Made by a program: the position numbers and the translations under genes. A stretch of 20,845 bases of DNA from DATKQD01 sp050695655 (GTDB lineage Bacteria; Chloroflexota; JAJPGV01): positions 1 through 20,845 of the forward strand of contig JBOGTU010000139.1 of assembly GCA_050695655.1 (NCBI GenBank), given 5' to 3'. Numbering within the stretch: position 1 is the stretch's first letter; every line of letters starts with the position of its first letter. Below, one piece after another: positions 1-8,110 of this stretch. The notes below the pieces were generated by a model that worked only from the letters and a program-made list of their open reading frames with translations, was not told the origin of the DNA and ran no database searches.

Positions 1-1065
1 CCCCGTGGCGGAGCCGTGATCCTGGTGGTGCTGGTAGTCGTGGCGGCCGTCTTCGGCGTGAGTGTGCTGGCCTTGCGGCGTACCCTGGGGAACGATCAGC
101 CCCTGCTGTCGCCGGCGCCCAGCCTCGCCCCGGGCACGGAGGTGAACGTCACCATCACCCCCGGCGAAACGAGCACGCAGATCGCCCACGACCTGCAAGC
201 CAAGGGGCTGGTGCCCAGCGACGTTGTGTTTCTGGGCGTACTCAAGCTGCGGGGCCAGGGTTCGACCTTTCAGGTGGGCGTGCACCAGCTGGCCGCCGGG
301 ACTTCGATGGACGACCTCATCACCCAGTTGGAAACGCCCGCGGCGCCGCGGCAGATCCGCGTCACCTTTCCCGAAGGGCGGCGGCTTGAGGAGGATGCGC
401 AAGTCGCCAGCCAGGCCGGTATCGGCACCAGTGCGCAGTTTCTTCAGGCGGCCCAGCATCCGGACCCCACCTGGAGCTACACCTTCTTGAGCGACAAGCC
501 CAAGGGCGTATCGCTCGAGGGCTATCTCTTCCCGGACACCTTCTTCATGCCGGCCAAGTCACCCACCTCGGCTGAGCTCATCAAAAAGATGCTGGATGAC
601 TTCAACACGCGGGTTACGCCCCAGTTGCGGCAGCAGATCGCGGCGCACAAGCGCACCCTGTTCGACACGATCATCATCGCCTCTATCGTGGAACGCGAGG
701 CGAAGGTAGCCAGCGAGCGGCCACTCATCGCCGGCGTGTACTGGAACCGGCTGGACTCCCACCAGGGCCTCTACGCGGACCCCACTGTGCAGTACGCCGT
801 GGGCACGCCGCAAAACTGGTGGCCCGCGCTGCAGGCCGGCCCAGCCACGCTGGCGCCCAGCTCGCCGTACAACACCTACACCCACGGCGGCCTGCCGCCA
901 GGCCCGATCAGCAATCCCGGGTTGGCCAGCATCGAAGCCGCGGCGAATCCCCAGGGCGATTACCTCTACTTCGTGGCCAAAAACGACGGCAGCGGCGAGC
1001 ACGCCTTTGCCCGCACGCTGGCCGAACACAACGCCAACCGCGCCAAGTACCAGGGGACCAGTTAA
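1..1065 (+). CDS. mltG: Endolytic murein transglycosylase MltG (YceG-like), 5' partial
   Basis: MltG cleaves glycan strands of nascent peptidoglycan at the outer face of the cytoplasmic membrane and sets glycan chain length. The visible protein opens with a hydrophobic membrane anchor (VILVVLVVVAAVFGVSVLAL) followed by a YceG-type extracellular region. The family signature ASIVEREAKVASERPLIAGVYWNRL is present; its first Glu, the expected catalytic acid, is residue 226 counted from the GTG at 16. Further family motifs are DPTVQYAVG, the stretch around NTYTHGGLPPGPI, and LYFVA near the C-terminus. The frame is open to the window edge and encodes RGGA just before the anchor, as cytoplasmic basic residues would, so the true start is probably upstream and GTG 16 is only the first start visible. 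A WD40 lipoprotein gene follows 8 nt after the stop. Confidence 0.93.
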   Translation, partial: PRGGAVILVVLVVVAAVFGVSVLALRRTLGNDQPLLSPAPSLAPGTEVNVTITPGETSTQIAHDLQAKGLVPSDVVFLGVLKLRGQGSTFQVGVHQLAAGTSMDDLITQLETPAAPRQIRVTFPEGRRLEEDAQVASQAGIGTSAQFLQAAQHPDPTWSYTFLSDKPKGVSLEGYLFPDTFFMPAKSPTSAELIKKMLDDFNTRVTPQLRQQIAAHKRTLFDTIIIASIVEREAKVASERPLIAGVYWNRLDSHQGLYADPTVQYAVGTPQNWWPALQAGPATLAPSSPYNTYTHGGLPPGPISNPGLASIEAAANPQGDYLYFVAKNDGSGEHAFARTLAEHNANRAKYQGTS

Positions 1066-1073
1066 GAGAACTT

Positions 1074-2333
1074 GTGAGTGGCGGCGGAACTCTCCGGCAC
1101 TCGGGCCTGGTGCCTGGCGTGACAAGTGCGCAGAGGTGCTGCACGGGTGCACTGCTGGGAGCGACCCTCCTGCTCGCGGGGTGTGCGAGCGGTGGACCGG
1201 CATCAGCGGCACAGCGCTCTTTAACCGCCAGGGGATCGCCAGCCGCCTCGGCGGCGCCGGGAAGTTCGGCGCGGACGCCTACGCCCGTGTCAGAGCCGGG
1301 GAGCATTCAACTCCGGCAGATCATCTCGCAGCCGGTGGGTGCCGATACCGTGGAGACGGTGGCGTTCTCGCCGGATGGATCGCTGCTGGCGGCCGGCGCG
1401 GCCGATGGCACCGTCGCCATCTACCCGCTGCAGCCGAGCGGACCGGCGGATGCGCCGCGGGCGCAGAAGCTGCACGGGGGCGCGGTCACCGGGCTGGCCT
1501 GGTCGCCCGCCGGCAGCGAGCTCACCAGCGCCGCGAGCGACGGCGCCGTACGTCTCTCCTCAAGCGCCACGCTGCTGGTGCTGGCGAGCCTAACCGCCAG
1601 CCCCAATTCGTACCCAGCAGTCGCCTGGGCGCCCAATGGCCAGTGGCTGGCGCTGGCCATTGGGCGCGGAGCGGTGCAACTCTACCGCGCGGCAAGCGCC
1701 AGCTCGCCACCCGGCGCCACCTCAGGGCCGCGGCCGACGCCGAGCGCCTCTGGCACAGGCGGCAGCCAACAACTCGCGCTCCCACAACTTGCCGCCAGCG
1801 TGCCCGTCGCCGGATTCACCCGCGCCCTGGCCTGGCTGCCGAACTCGCAGGCGCTGCTGGTGGGCGACGGCAGCGGCGGCCTTTACCGGATTGACCCCGG
1901 CTCCGCCAGCGGGACCGAGCTGCCAGCACTGGGGGACCACTCAGCTATGAACAGCCTGGCTGTATCGCCTGATGGTACCGAGCTGGCCGTGGGCTTTGAC
2001 GACGGGCTCGTGCTGCTGTGCGACCCCAGCACGGGAATCGCCCGGCGCACGCTCACCCGGGGCCGAAGTGTTGGTGCGCTGGCCTGGGCACCCAACGGCC
2101 AGGTGCTGGCGGAAACGTCCCTCGCCTTCGACGTGAGCCTCTGGAGCCGCCAGGGTACGCGGCTGGCGCACCTGAACATCGGCTACGACATGAACGGCAT
2201 CAGCTGGTCGCCTGATGGGCAGGAGCTCGCCGCCGGCTCGGATGACCACACCCTCAAGGTCTGGCAGGTCACTCCGGCCCAGGGCGCCAGCCACAGCGAC
2301 AGAACGTCGCCTGCCTCCTATATGGGGCGCTGA
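1074..2333 (+). CDS. Seven-bladed WD40-repeat lipoprotein
   Basis: This is a predicted lipid-anchored beta-propeller, probably a protein-protein scaffold outside the membrane; its partner and exact role are unknown. The N-terminus has a hydrophobic segment GALLGATLLLAGC ending in a lipobox (LLAGC, Cys37 if GTG 1074 starts). A Ser/Ala/Pro-rich linker follows. Seven degenerate WD repeats can then be counted, with recurring cores such as VAFSPDG, LAWSPAG, VAWAPNG, LAWLPNS, LAVSPDG, LAWAPNG and ISWSPDG; that is the number for one closed propeller. The start is uncertain. GTG 1074 is the first after the mltG stop, while GTG 1119 would give a classic 22-residue lipoprotein signal. The frame stays open upstream to 819 but there it only shadows mltG. 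Close coupling to mltG suggests co-transcription. The gene carries a 15-bp perfect inverted repeat (1629-1667). Confidence 0.85.
   Translation: MSGGGTLRHSGLVPGVTSAQRCCTGALLGATLLLAGCASGGPASAAQRSLTARGSPAASAAPGSSARTPTPVSEPGSIQLRQIISQPVGADTVETVAFSPDGSLLAAGAADGTVAIYPLQPSGPADAPRAQKLHGGAVTGLAWSPAGSELTSAASDGAVRLSSSATLLVLASLTASPNSYPAVAWAPNGQWLALAIGRGAVQLYRAASASSPPGATSGPRPTPSASGTGGSQQLALPQLAASVPVAGFTRALAWLPNSQALLVGDGSGGLYRIDPGSASGTELPALGDHSAMNSLAVSPDGTELAVGFDDGLVLLCDPSTGIARRTLTRGRSVGALAWAPNGQVLAETSLAFDVSLWSRQGTRLAHLNIGYDMNGISWSPDGQELAAGSDDHTLKVWQVTPAQGASHSDRTSPASYMGR
1629..1667. repeat. 15-bp perfect inverted repeat inside the WD40 gene
   Basis: The arms at 1629-1643 (GCGCCCAATGGCCAG) and 1653-1667 (CTGGCCATTGGGCGC) are exact reverse complements separated by 9 nt. 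The repeat lies inside one WD40 blade, encoding about APNGQWLALAIGRG. It would form a very stable mRNA hairpin or DNA cruciform. No T-tract follows, so it is not an ordinary intrinsic terminator. Confidence 0.9.
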
Positions 2334-2358
2334 CCAGTTGGCCTCGGTTCCCTATACT
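2330..2358 (+). promoter_or_regulatory. Predicted sigma70-type promoter of the aminopeptidase gene
   Basis: A -10 box TATACT lies at 2353-2358 and a weaker -35 box CTGACC at 2330-2335, with a 17-nt spacer. The -35 overlaps the stop codon of the WD40 gene. Transcription would begin about 7 nt downstream of the -10, at or next to GTG 2366, so the mRNA would be leaderless. The GAGG at 2361-2364 is too close to the start to act as a normal ribosome binding site. Confidence 0.55.
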
Positions 2359-2365
2359 TTGAGGC

Positions 2366-3454
2366 GTGTTTGACGTGCCAGCGCGGTTGGGGCGGGTGCG
2401 GCGGCAGCTGGCCACGCGCGAGCTGGATGCGCTGCTCGTCAGCCAGCCGGAGAACCGCCGCTATCTGAGCGGGTTCACCGGCTCCGCCGGCTACCTGCTG
2501 ATCTCGGCCGGACAGGCCGTGCTGCTGAGCGATTTTCGCTACATGACCCAGGCGCCACAGCAAGCGCCAGACTTTGAATTCGTTCGGTTGGACCGCGACT
2601 TTCCCCGCAAAACGCTGCCGGAGCTGGCCGCGCGGTTGGGTGTCCAGCGGCTGGGCTTCGAGGCCGCCGACGTCTCAGTGGCGCTGCACGAGCGCTTTGC
2701 CGAGGCGCTGGGGGATGCCGGTTGGCGTGGAGATCTCGTAGCCGCGGAGGGGCTGGTCGAGGAGCTTCGCGCTGTGAAGGACGATGCCGAGCTGGCCGTC
2801 ATCACCGAGGCCGTGCGCATTGTGGACGATGCCTTCGCCAGCCTGGTGGGCACCATCAAGCCCGGCCAAAGCGAACGCGAAGTCGCCTGGACGCTGGAGA
2901 AGCTCATCCGCGACGAAGGCGCCGAAGGGCTCTCGTTCGCGACGATCATCGCCTCCGGACCCAACGCCGCCAAGCCGCACCATGGCCTGTCCGATCGCGA
3001 GATCCAGAAGGGTGAGCCCATCGTGTGCGACTTCGGCGCCAGGTTCGAGGGCTACTGCTCGGACATCACGCGCACCGTCTGCATTGGCCCGGGCGACGGC
3101 CGGTTCGATGAGATCTACGGGCTGGTGCTGCGCGCGCAGCTCGAAGCCGAACAGCGCATCGGGCCCGGCATCGAAGCGCGTATGGCCGACCAGTACGCGC
3201 GTGATGTCATCAGCGCGGCCGGCTACGGCGACCAGTTCGGCCATGGCCTGGGTCATGGTGTAGGGCTGGAGGTGCACGAGGTGCCCTTCGTCAACACGCG
3301 CGACACCACGGCGCTCGCGCCGGCCATGGCGCTGACGGTTGAGCCCGGCATCTACCTGCCGGGGTGGGGCGGCGTGCGCATTGAGGACATCGGATTTGTA
3401 CGTCAGCAGGGCCTGGAGGTCATCAACCGCGCCTCCAAGACGCCCAACATCTGA
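2366..3454 (+). CDS. pepP: M24-family aminopeptidase P (Xaa-Pro peptidase)
   Basis: This is a cytoplasmic dinuclear-metal peptidase that removes an N-terminal residue preceding proline. The 362-residue protein has an N-terminal creatinase-like domain (about 1-125, with the typical NRRYLSGFTGSAGYLLI) and a C-terminal pita-bread catalytic domain. All five expected metal ligands are visible: Asp222 and Asp233 in CDFGARFEGYCSDITR, His297 in GHGLGHGVGLEVHE, Glu326 in TVEPGIY and Glu340 in RIEDIGF. The length fits the short PepP/YqhT-type enzymes that often sit directly before efp, as here (70 nt upstream). A prolidase specificity (PepQ) cannot be excluded from sequence alone. The start at GTG 2366 is supported by the family N-terminus and by the promoter placed just before it. 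Confidence 0.93.
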   Translation: MFDVPARLGRVRRQLATRELDALLVSQPENRRYLSGFTGSAGYLLISAGQAVLLSDFRYMTQAPQQAPDFEFVRLDRDFPRKTLPELAARLGVQRLGFEAADVSVALHERFAEALGDAGWRGDLVAAEGLVEELRAVKDDAELAVITEAVRIVDDAFASLVGTIKPGQSEREVAWTLEKLIRDEGAEGLSFATIIASGPNAAKPHHGLSDREIQKGEPIVCDFGARFEGYCSDITRTVCIGPGDGRFDEIYGLVLRAQLEAEQRIGPGIEARMADQYARDVISAAGYGDQFGHGLGHGVGLEVHEVPFVNTRDTTALAPAMALTVEPGIYLPGWGGVRIEDIGFVRQQGLEVINRASKTPNI

Positions 3455-3511
3455 GCAGACGATCTGAACAGACCACGAAGACGATGCGGAGCCATCGCCA
3501 ACCCATGACTC

Positions 3512-3517
3512 GGAGAG
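3512..3517 (+). promoter_or_regulatory. Ribosome binding site that decides the efp start
   Basis: GGAGAG lies 7 nt before GTG 3525. An earlier in-frame GTG at 3519 would be only 1 nt from this site and is therefore unlikely. Starting at 3525 also gives MITTGELKRG, the usual EF-P N-terminus, and puts the tip-loop Arg at residue 32 as in Thermus. Confidence 0.7.
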
Positions 3518-3524
3518 AGTGCCT

Positions 3525-4082
3525 GTGATCACTACCGGCGAACTGAAGCGCGGCTTCGTGATTGAGCTCGACAAGGAGCTCTGGAGCGTGCAGGAGTACC
3601 AGCACCTGAAGCTCGGCCGGGGCAGCGCCCAGGTCCGCATGAAGCTCAAGAACGTGCGCACCGGCGCCAACGTAGAGAAAACGGTGCAGGCCGGCGAGCG
3701 CTTCCCTCGCGTGCGCCTGGACCATCACACGGTGCAGTTCCTGTACGCCGAGGATGGCCAGTACCACCTCATGGATACCGAGACGTATGACCAGCTGGCC
3801 CTCACAGAAGCCATGCTGGGCGACAACGTGAAGTGGATGACCGAGAACATGACTCTGGACCTGCTGACCTACGGTGACGAGCCGATCGACGTGGAGCTGC
3901 CCATCACTGTGGAGCTGGAGATCGTGGAAACAGACCCTGGCTTCAAGGGCGACACGGCGAGCGGCGGCAACAAGCCGGCCAAGGTCTCGACCGGGGCGAC
4001 CGTGCAGGTGCCGCTGTTCGTGAGCCAGGGCGATCGCATCAAGATCGACACCCGCACGGGAGCGTATCTGGAACGCGCCTAG
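3525..4082 (+). CDS. efp: Translation elongation factor P
   Basis: EF-P binds between the P and E sites of stalled ribosomes and rescues synthesis of polyproline stretches. The 185-residue protein has the full KOW-like domain I plus two OB domains. The C-terminal signature is intact: GDTASGGNKPAKVSTGATVQ followed by VPLFV and IDTRTGAYLERA. The domain I tip loop reads HLKLGRG with Arg32 at the position that is Lys in E. coli (K34) and Bacillus (K32). From memory, Thermus EF-P has the same KLGRG loop. Arg32 could be unmodified or, as in Pseudomonas, rhamnosylated by EarP; no earP, epmA or epmB gene is in this window. The gene follows the aminopeptidase by 70 nt, a common pairing, and probably shares its transcript. 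Confidence 0.96.
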   Translation: MITTGELKRGFVIELDKELWSVQEYQHLKLGRGSAQVRMKLKNVRTGANVEKTVQAGERFPRVRLDHHTVQFLYAEDGQYHLMDTETYDQLALTEAMLGDNVKWMTENMTLDLLTYGDEPIDVELPITVELEIVETDPGFKGDTASGGNKPAKVSTGATVQVPLFVSQGDRIKIDTRTGAYLERA

Positions 4083-4266
4083 AACTTTGGCCGCACAGTC
4101 ATGAGTGGCCATCGGCCGGCCCCCGCGGCAGCCACTTCGCATTGAACGCGCGCCGCTGGGCAGCCCCACCAGGCCGCCGCGGCATGTTTTCAGCCAAACC
4201 TCCGGCACCTGGTCCGCGGCCACCCCGCCCCTGCTGCTCCCCGCGTGCCCTGTGGCGAGCTAAAGC

Positions 4267-5529
4267 ATGAGCCTGCGCATCCTCAAGGTCGAGCAGGTCA
4301 GCCGCTTCCTGCGGGAGCTGTTCGATGCCAACCCCGTGCTCCAGGACCTGTGGGTACAGGGGCAGATCTCCAATGTCACGCGCTCTGGGCAGGGCCACTG
4401 GTACTTCACCCTCAAGGAGCGCGACAGCCAGCTCAACTGCGTGCTCTTTCGGCAAGCCTTGGAACCCCAACCGGTGGCGCCGGTGAATGGCATGGCGGCC
4501 ATTGTGCACGGTCGAATCAGCGTGTACGAAAGCCGCGGCGTGTACCAGTTGGTAGCGGACCTCATTCAGCCGGAGGGCATTGGGAAGCTGCATCTGCAGC
4601 TGGAGCAGCTGAAGGCGCGTCTGGGCCATGAAGGACTATTCGATGCGCGTCGCAAACGCCCTCTGCCACGCTGGCCCCGCCGCATCGGCGTGGTCACCTC
4701 ACCCAGCGGCGCCGTCTTTCACGACATTGTGAACGTGGTGCGCCGCAAATACCCCGCCTGCGAGATCCTGCTGGCCGCGGCGCTGGTTCAGGGCGAACAA
4801 GCGGCGCCGAGCGTAGCCGCCGCGCTCAGCGCGCTGGACCAGAGCGGATTGGTGGACGTGGCCATCGTCGCTCGCGGGGGCGGCTCGCTGGAGGAGCTGT
4901 GGCCGTTCAACGATGAGCGTGTAGCGCGCGCCATCTTCGCCGCGCGCATGCCCGTCATCTCGGCCGTGGGCCACGAGACGGATGTCACCATCGCCGATCT
5001 TGTGGCGGATGTGCGTGCGCCTACGCCCTCGGTGGCGGCCGATCTGGCCGTACCAGACCTAGCTGCCGAGCTGCGCCACATCGAGGAACTGACTGCCCGC
5101 ATGGAAGCGCTCGCGCTGGCCGCCGTGGCCGACCGGCGCCAGCGGCTGGAGGCCCAGGCACGCGCACTGGAGCGGAACTCGCCCGCGGCGCAGCTGGGCC
5201 ACAACCGCGAGCGTTTGGCCAGCCTGGATCGTGCGCTGCAGCACAGCACACGGCACGCCCTGGAGCTGCGGGGCGAGCGCCTGCTGGCACTTCGGGCGCA
5301 GCTGAACCTCATGAACCCGTACGCCACCCTGGAGCGCGGCTACTCCATCACCTACAGTGGCCACGGGCACGTCATCGCCAGCATTCGTGACCTTGCGCCG
5401 CCGGAGCCCGTGGAAGTGCAGCTGAGCGACGGCCGCTTCACCGCCACGCCCCTGCCGCTCGAGCCCCAGCTGCACCAAGAAGCGCCGGCAGCTCGCCCAC
5501 CTGCCCTGAGCAAGGGGAGGGGTCGGTGA
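4267..5529 (+). CDS. xseA: Exodeoxyribonuclease VII large subunit
   Basis: XseA is the catalytic subunit of the metal-independent exonuclease that degrades single-stranded DNA from both ends to acid-soluble oligonucleotides in repair and recombination. The 420-residue protein has the N-terminal OB-fold domain (about 1-100, with VWVQGQISN-type sequence and GHWYFTLKE), then the catalytic core with TSPSGAVFHDI, RGGGSLEELWPFNDE and VGHETDVTIADLVADVRAPTPS. A long helical, coiled-coil-prone segment follows (about 260-350), and the C-terminal motif is NPYATLERGYSIT. All family landmarks are present and the length is normal. The ATG start is 7 nt after a weak GAG ribosome-binding element. The gene overlaps xseB by 4 nt. 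Confidence 0.96.
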   Translation: MSLRILKVEQVSRFLRELFDANPVLQDLWVQGQISNVTRSGQGHWYFTLKERDSQLNCVLFRQALEPQPVAPVNGMAAIVHGRISVYESRGVYQLVADLIQPEGIGKLHLQLEQLKARLGHEGLFDARRKRPLPRWPRRIGVVTSPSGAVFHDIVNVVRRKYPACEILLAAALVQGEQAAPSVAAALSALDQSGLVDVAIVARGGGSLEELWPFNDERVARAIFAARMPVISAVGHETDVTIADLVADVRAPTPSVAADLAVPDLAAELRHIEELTARMEALALAAVADRRQRLEAQARALERNSPAAQLGHNRERLASLDRALQHSTRHALELRGERLLALRAQLNLMNPYATLERGYSITYSGHGHVIASIRDLAPPEPVEVQLSDGRFTATPLPLEPQLHQEAPAARPPALSKGRGR

Positions 5530-5978
5530 CCGATCCAGCCCCTCTGGCAGCGAGCGGCATCGAGCCGGCGGCTTCGCCGCTGGAGTCCCTCAGCTTCGAG
5601 CAAGCCTATGCTGAGCTGGAGAAGACGGTAGCCGCCCTGCAGCAGGGCCAGCTCTCCCTGGACGAGACGCTGCGGCTGTACGAGCGCGGCACAGAGCTGG
5701 CGCGAGGCTGCCGCCAGGCGCTGGACGAGGTGGAGCTCAAGGTGTCGCGCCTGGTGGCGCAGGCCAGCGGCGCCCTCGCCGTGCGCCCGCTGCAACCCAC
5801 CTCACCCACCGACGCCGCGCCCTACGCGGCGGAGCCAAGCTCGGCTGCCTCGCGGCCGGCTTCTGCACCACTGCCACCAGCCCCGCCAGCGGAGGCGGGC
5901 AAGCCCGCGCCGAGCCCAGCCGAACCTGCACCGCGCCAGCGGCCACCGGGCGGCGCCCAGCGCGACCTGTTCGACTGA
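5526..5978 (+). CDS. xseB: Exodeoxyribonuclease VII small subunit with Pro/Ala-rich tail
   Basis: XseB binds the helical arms of XseA to form the exonuclease VII holoenzyme. The first 80 or so residues hold the conserved helical hairpin: SLSFEQAYAELEKTVAALQ, then LSLDETLRLYERGTELARGC and LDEVELKVSRL. At 150 residues it is about twice the usual 60-85. The extra C-terminal part (from about residue 85) is low-complexity Pro/Ala/Ser and ends in QRDLFD; it is probably disordered. Translation is coupled to xseA through a GTGA overlap (GTG 5526, xseA stop TGA 5527-5529). Confidence 0.92.
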   Translation: MTDPAPLAASGIEPAASPLESLSFEQAYAELEKTVAALQQGQLSLDETLRLYERGTELARGCRQALDEVELKVSRLVAQASGALAVRPLQPTSPTDAAPYAAEPSSAASRPASAPLPPAPPAEAGKPAPSPAEPAPRQRPPGGAQRDLFD

Positions 5979-6029
5979 ATTCTCTCTGCCCGCACTCGCG
6001 ATCTCCGGCCCACACGAAAAGCTCAGCCG

Positions 6030-6052
6030 AGCGGGCGCCTCCCGGCGCTGCT
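6030..6052. terminator. Possible bidirectional terminator hairpin
   Basis: GCGCC at 6035-6039 pairs with GGCGC at 6044-6048 around a TCCC loop, with a further AGC/GCT pairing at 6030-6032 and 6050-6052. It lies between the convergent xseB and small exported-protein genes. There is no real T-run, so the assignment is weak. Confidence 0.35.
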
Positions 6053-6055
6053 TGA

Positions 6056-6325
6056 TCAGGGTGCCGGCGGCAGCTTCGATCCATCGACCGGGTTGATCTT
6101 CTGGCCGCGCAGCGGATCCTGCGCGTACTCCTGTTTGGCCGCGGTCACCTGGTCGCCGGTCCGGAACGAGTCCGAAAGCACCCGAGGCCGGGCCAGCAAT
6201 TGCCCATTGGCCAGCTGCCCCACGGACTCGGCCCCGGCAATCCCCGCGCCCAGGGCAAGCAAGAGCAGCACGGCCAGCGCAATCGCCCGAGCCTTGCGGC
6301 GCACGTCTACAGAAGCTTCCAGCAA
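6056..6325 (-). CDS. Small exported or membrane-anchored hypothetical protein (89 aa)
   Basis: I do not recognise this family. The N-terminus has basic residues (DVRRKARA), a leucine/alanine-rich hydrophobic segment of about 20 residues, and a possible signal peptidase I site after AGIAGA. That gives either a secreted peptide of about 60 residues or a single-span protein with an outside tail. The tail is polar and Pro-containing. The start is a TTG at 6325, chosen because GAGGAG on the reverse strand (6332-6337) lies 6 nt upstream, which also argues that the gene is real. It is downstream of nadB on the same strand, with 165 nt between them, and convergent with xseB. Confidence 0.6.
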   Translation of the reverse strand: MLEASVDVRRKARAIALAVLLLLALGAGIAGAESVGQLANGQLLARPRVLSDSFRTGDQVTAAKQEYAQDPLRGQKINPVDGSKLPPAP

Positions 6326-6490
6326 TTGATTCTCCTCATTTGCCAGATGCTCCCTGCATTGTAAGCCCTGCTCGGGCGCTTGCCTGCATTGAGCTCAACA
6401 GTGCGCGCGGCCAGCTCATGTGCTGCCCTTGGACTGATCGCGGGCTGTTCCACGCAAGCGGGCTCCCCGAAACAGGCGGTGGGGCCCGGG

Positions 6491-8032
6491 TCAGGCCGCT
6501 CCAGCCGCTCCCGTGACTGGCTCAAGCGGCTCGAAGGCCGGCGCAGCGCCTCGGCGGACATGGATGTGGCCGCGCCAGGCCGGGTTCGTGTCCGGTGCAT
6601 CGGCCCGGTAGTGGCTGCCTCGGCTTTCGTGGCGCAGCAGTGCCGAGCTCACCACCAGCGCCGCCAGGCCTTGTCGATCCAGCGGGCGATCGTCCGGGTT
6701 GGGCAGCCGCGCCAGGAGTTGCCGCAACGGCCCATCAGCACGCTCGATGCCCGCCGCGCGGTCCAGTTCCGGCAGCCCCGCGTCCCCCTGGCCTTCCAGC
6801 GGAGCGCCCTCGGGTGCTCCAGGCGCCATCGGAGCCGGCTCCGGCAGCGCGACCGTGCGCCAGGCTGCCGATGCGCCGGGCGCATCGGCCAGCGCGGCGA
6901 GGGCGGAGCGCTGGCCGAACACGAGGCACTCCAGCAGCGAGTTCGAGGCCAGCCGGTTGCCGCCGTGCACCCCCGTGCAGGACACCTCGCCCGCCGCGTA
7001 CAAGCCCGGTAGATTGGTGCGCCCGCGATCATCCGTGCGCACACCGCCCATGCAGAAGTGCGCCGCGGGCGAAATCGGCACCAGGTCAGTGGCCAGCTCA
7101 ATGCCCCACCCGGCCAGGTTCTGGGCGATCGAGGCGAAGCGGCGGCGGACGAACGTTGCATCCAGGTGCCGCAGCGAAAGAAACACCGGCCCGTGCGCGC
7201 GGCGGAAGCGCTCCACCGCGCGCGACAGCCGGTCGCGCGGCAGCAGGGCATCGATGACCGTCAGCCCGCTGGCATCCACCACCTGCGCCCCTTCACCCCG
7301 AATGGCCTCGCTCAGAAGATAGGCTGGCTGGCCGGGAAGGTCCAGCGCGGTCGGGTGGAACTGCACCAGCTCGAGATCCGCCAGGGTGGCACCAGCCTCC
7401 CAGGCGAGGCTCAGGCCAAAGCCGCCTGGCGATCGATCGTTCGTGGTTCGGGCCCACAGCGCGGCATACCCTCCGGTTGCCAGCAGCACGGCCTTGGCCC
7501 CGCGGCTCCCGGCGGCCGTTTGCACGCCGTGGATGGCGTGATCCCGCCACAGCAGCCGCTGCACCCGCGTGTGCTCGCACACCTGTATGCCGCGAGTGGC
7601 TCGCACCTGTTCGATCAGCGCGGCGGACACCACGCGGCCCGTAGACCCGCCGCCCGCGTGGAGCACGCGCCGCCGGCTGTGCGCCGCCTCCAGCGCCAGG
7701 TCGGGACGATCCGGCCCGCCATCAAACGGAACCATGCCGAGCAGGCGCCGCGCAATGTCCGCCCCCTCACGCGTGAGCACGCGCACGGCAGCCGCGTCGT
7801 TCAGTTGCGCCCCCACACGCAGCGTGTCCTGCGCGTGCAGCTCCGGCGTATCATCCGCGCCCAGCGCGGCGGCCACTCCACCCTGGGCCCGCGCGCTGGA
7901 ACCGGAGAGCAGCTCTCCGGCGCACAGGAGGGCAACGCGGGCTCCCGCTTCAGCCGCCGTGAGTGCACTCCACAGGCCAGCCACGCCCGAGCCGACGACG
8001 ATCAGATCGACCAGGTCAGCCAGGTCGGACAC
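6491..8032 (-). CDS. nadB: L-aspartate oxidase (NadB)
   Basis: NadB oxidises L-aspartate to iminoaspartate with FAD, the first step of de novo NAD synthesis; NadA then condenses the product to quinolinate. The 513-residue protein has the FAD-binding Rossmann motif GSGVAGLWSAL near residue 13, then SARAQGGVAAALG, AHSRRRVLHAGG, QFHPTAL, LLSEAIRGEGAQVVD, AAHFCMGGVRTD and GLYAAGEVSCTGVHGGNRLA. The helical C-terminal domain carries RHESRGSHYRADAP. These distinguish NadB from succinate dehydrogenase flavoproteins. The start is GTG 8032 with no clear Shine-Dalgarno. No nadA or nadC lies within the window, so the pathway is not clustered here, or its other genes lie outside. Confidence 0.95.
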   Translation of the reverse strand: MSDLADLVDLIVVGSGVAGLWSALTAAEAGARVALLCAGELLSGSSARAQGGVAAALGADDTPELHAQDTLRVGAQLNDAAAVRVLTREGADIARRLLGMVPFDGGPDRPDLALEAAHSRRRVLHAGGGSTGRVVSAALIEQVRATRGIQVCEHTRVQRLLWRDHAIHGVQTAAGSRGAKAVLLATGGYAALWARTTNDRSPGGFGLSLAWEAGATLADLELVQFHPTALDLPGQPAYLLSEAIRGEGAQVVDASGLTVIDALLPRDRLSRAVERFRRAHGPVFLSLRHLDATFVRRRFASIAQNLAGWGIELATDLVPISPAAHFCMGGVRTDDRGRTNLPGLYAAGEVSCTGVHGGNRLASNSLLECLVFGQRSALAALADAPGASAAWRTVALPEPAPMAPGAPEGAPLEGQGDAGLPELDRAAGIERADGPLRQLLARLPNPDDRPLDRQGLAALVVSSALLRHESRGSHYRADAPDTNPAWRGHIHVRRGAAPAFEPLEPVTGAAGAA

Positions 8033-8110
8033 TCAGCTCAGCGCAATCTGGAGGCATATGAGATGGGCGCCGACAGCACCAGAGCGAGCCCGCGGGAGGT
8101 AGAGCGTAAT

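Noticed and set aside
819..1073. N-terminal extension of the WD40 gene
   Set aside because: It overlaps the mltG coding sequence, and the encoded residues do not resemble a signal peptide; the lipoprotein signal begins after 1074.
2675..3670. 331-aa reverse open frame across pepP and efp
   Set aside because: It spans two well-supported forward genes and has no family features.
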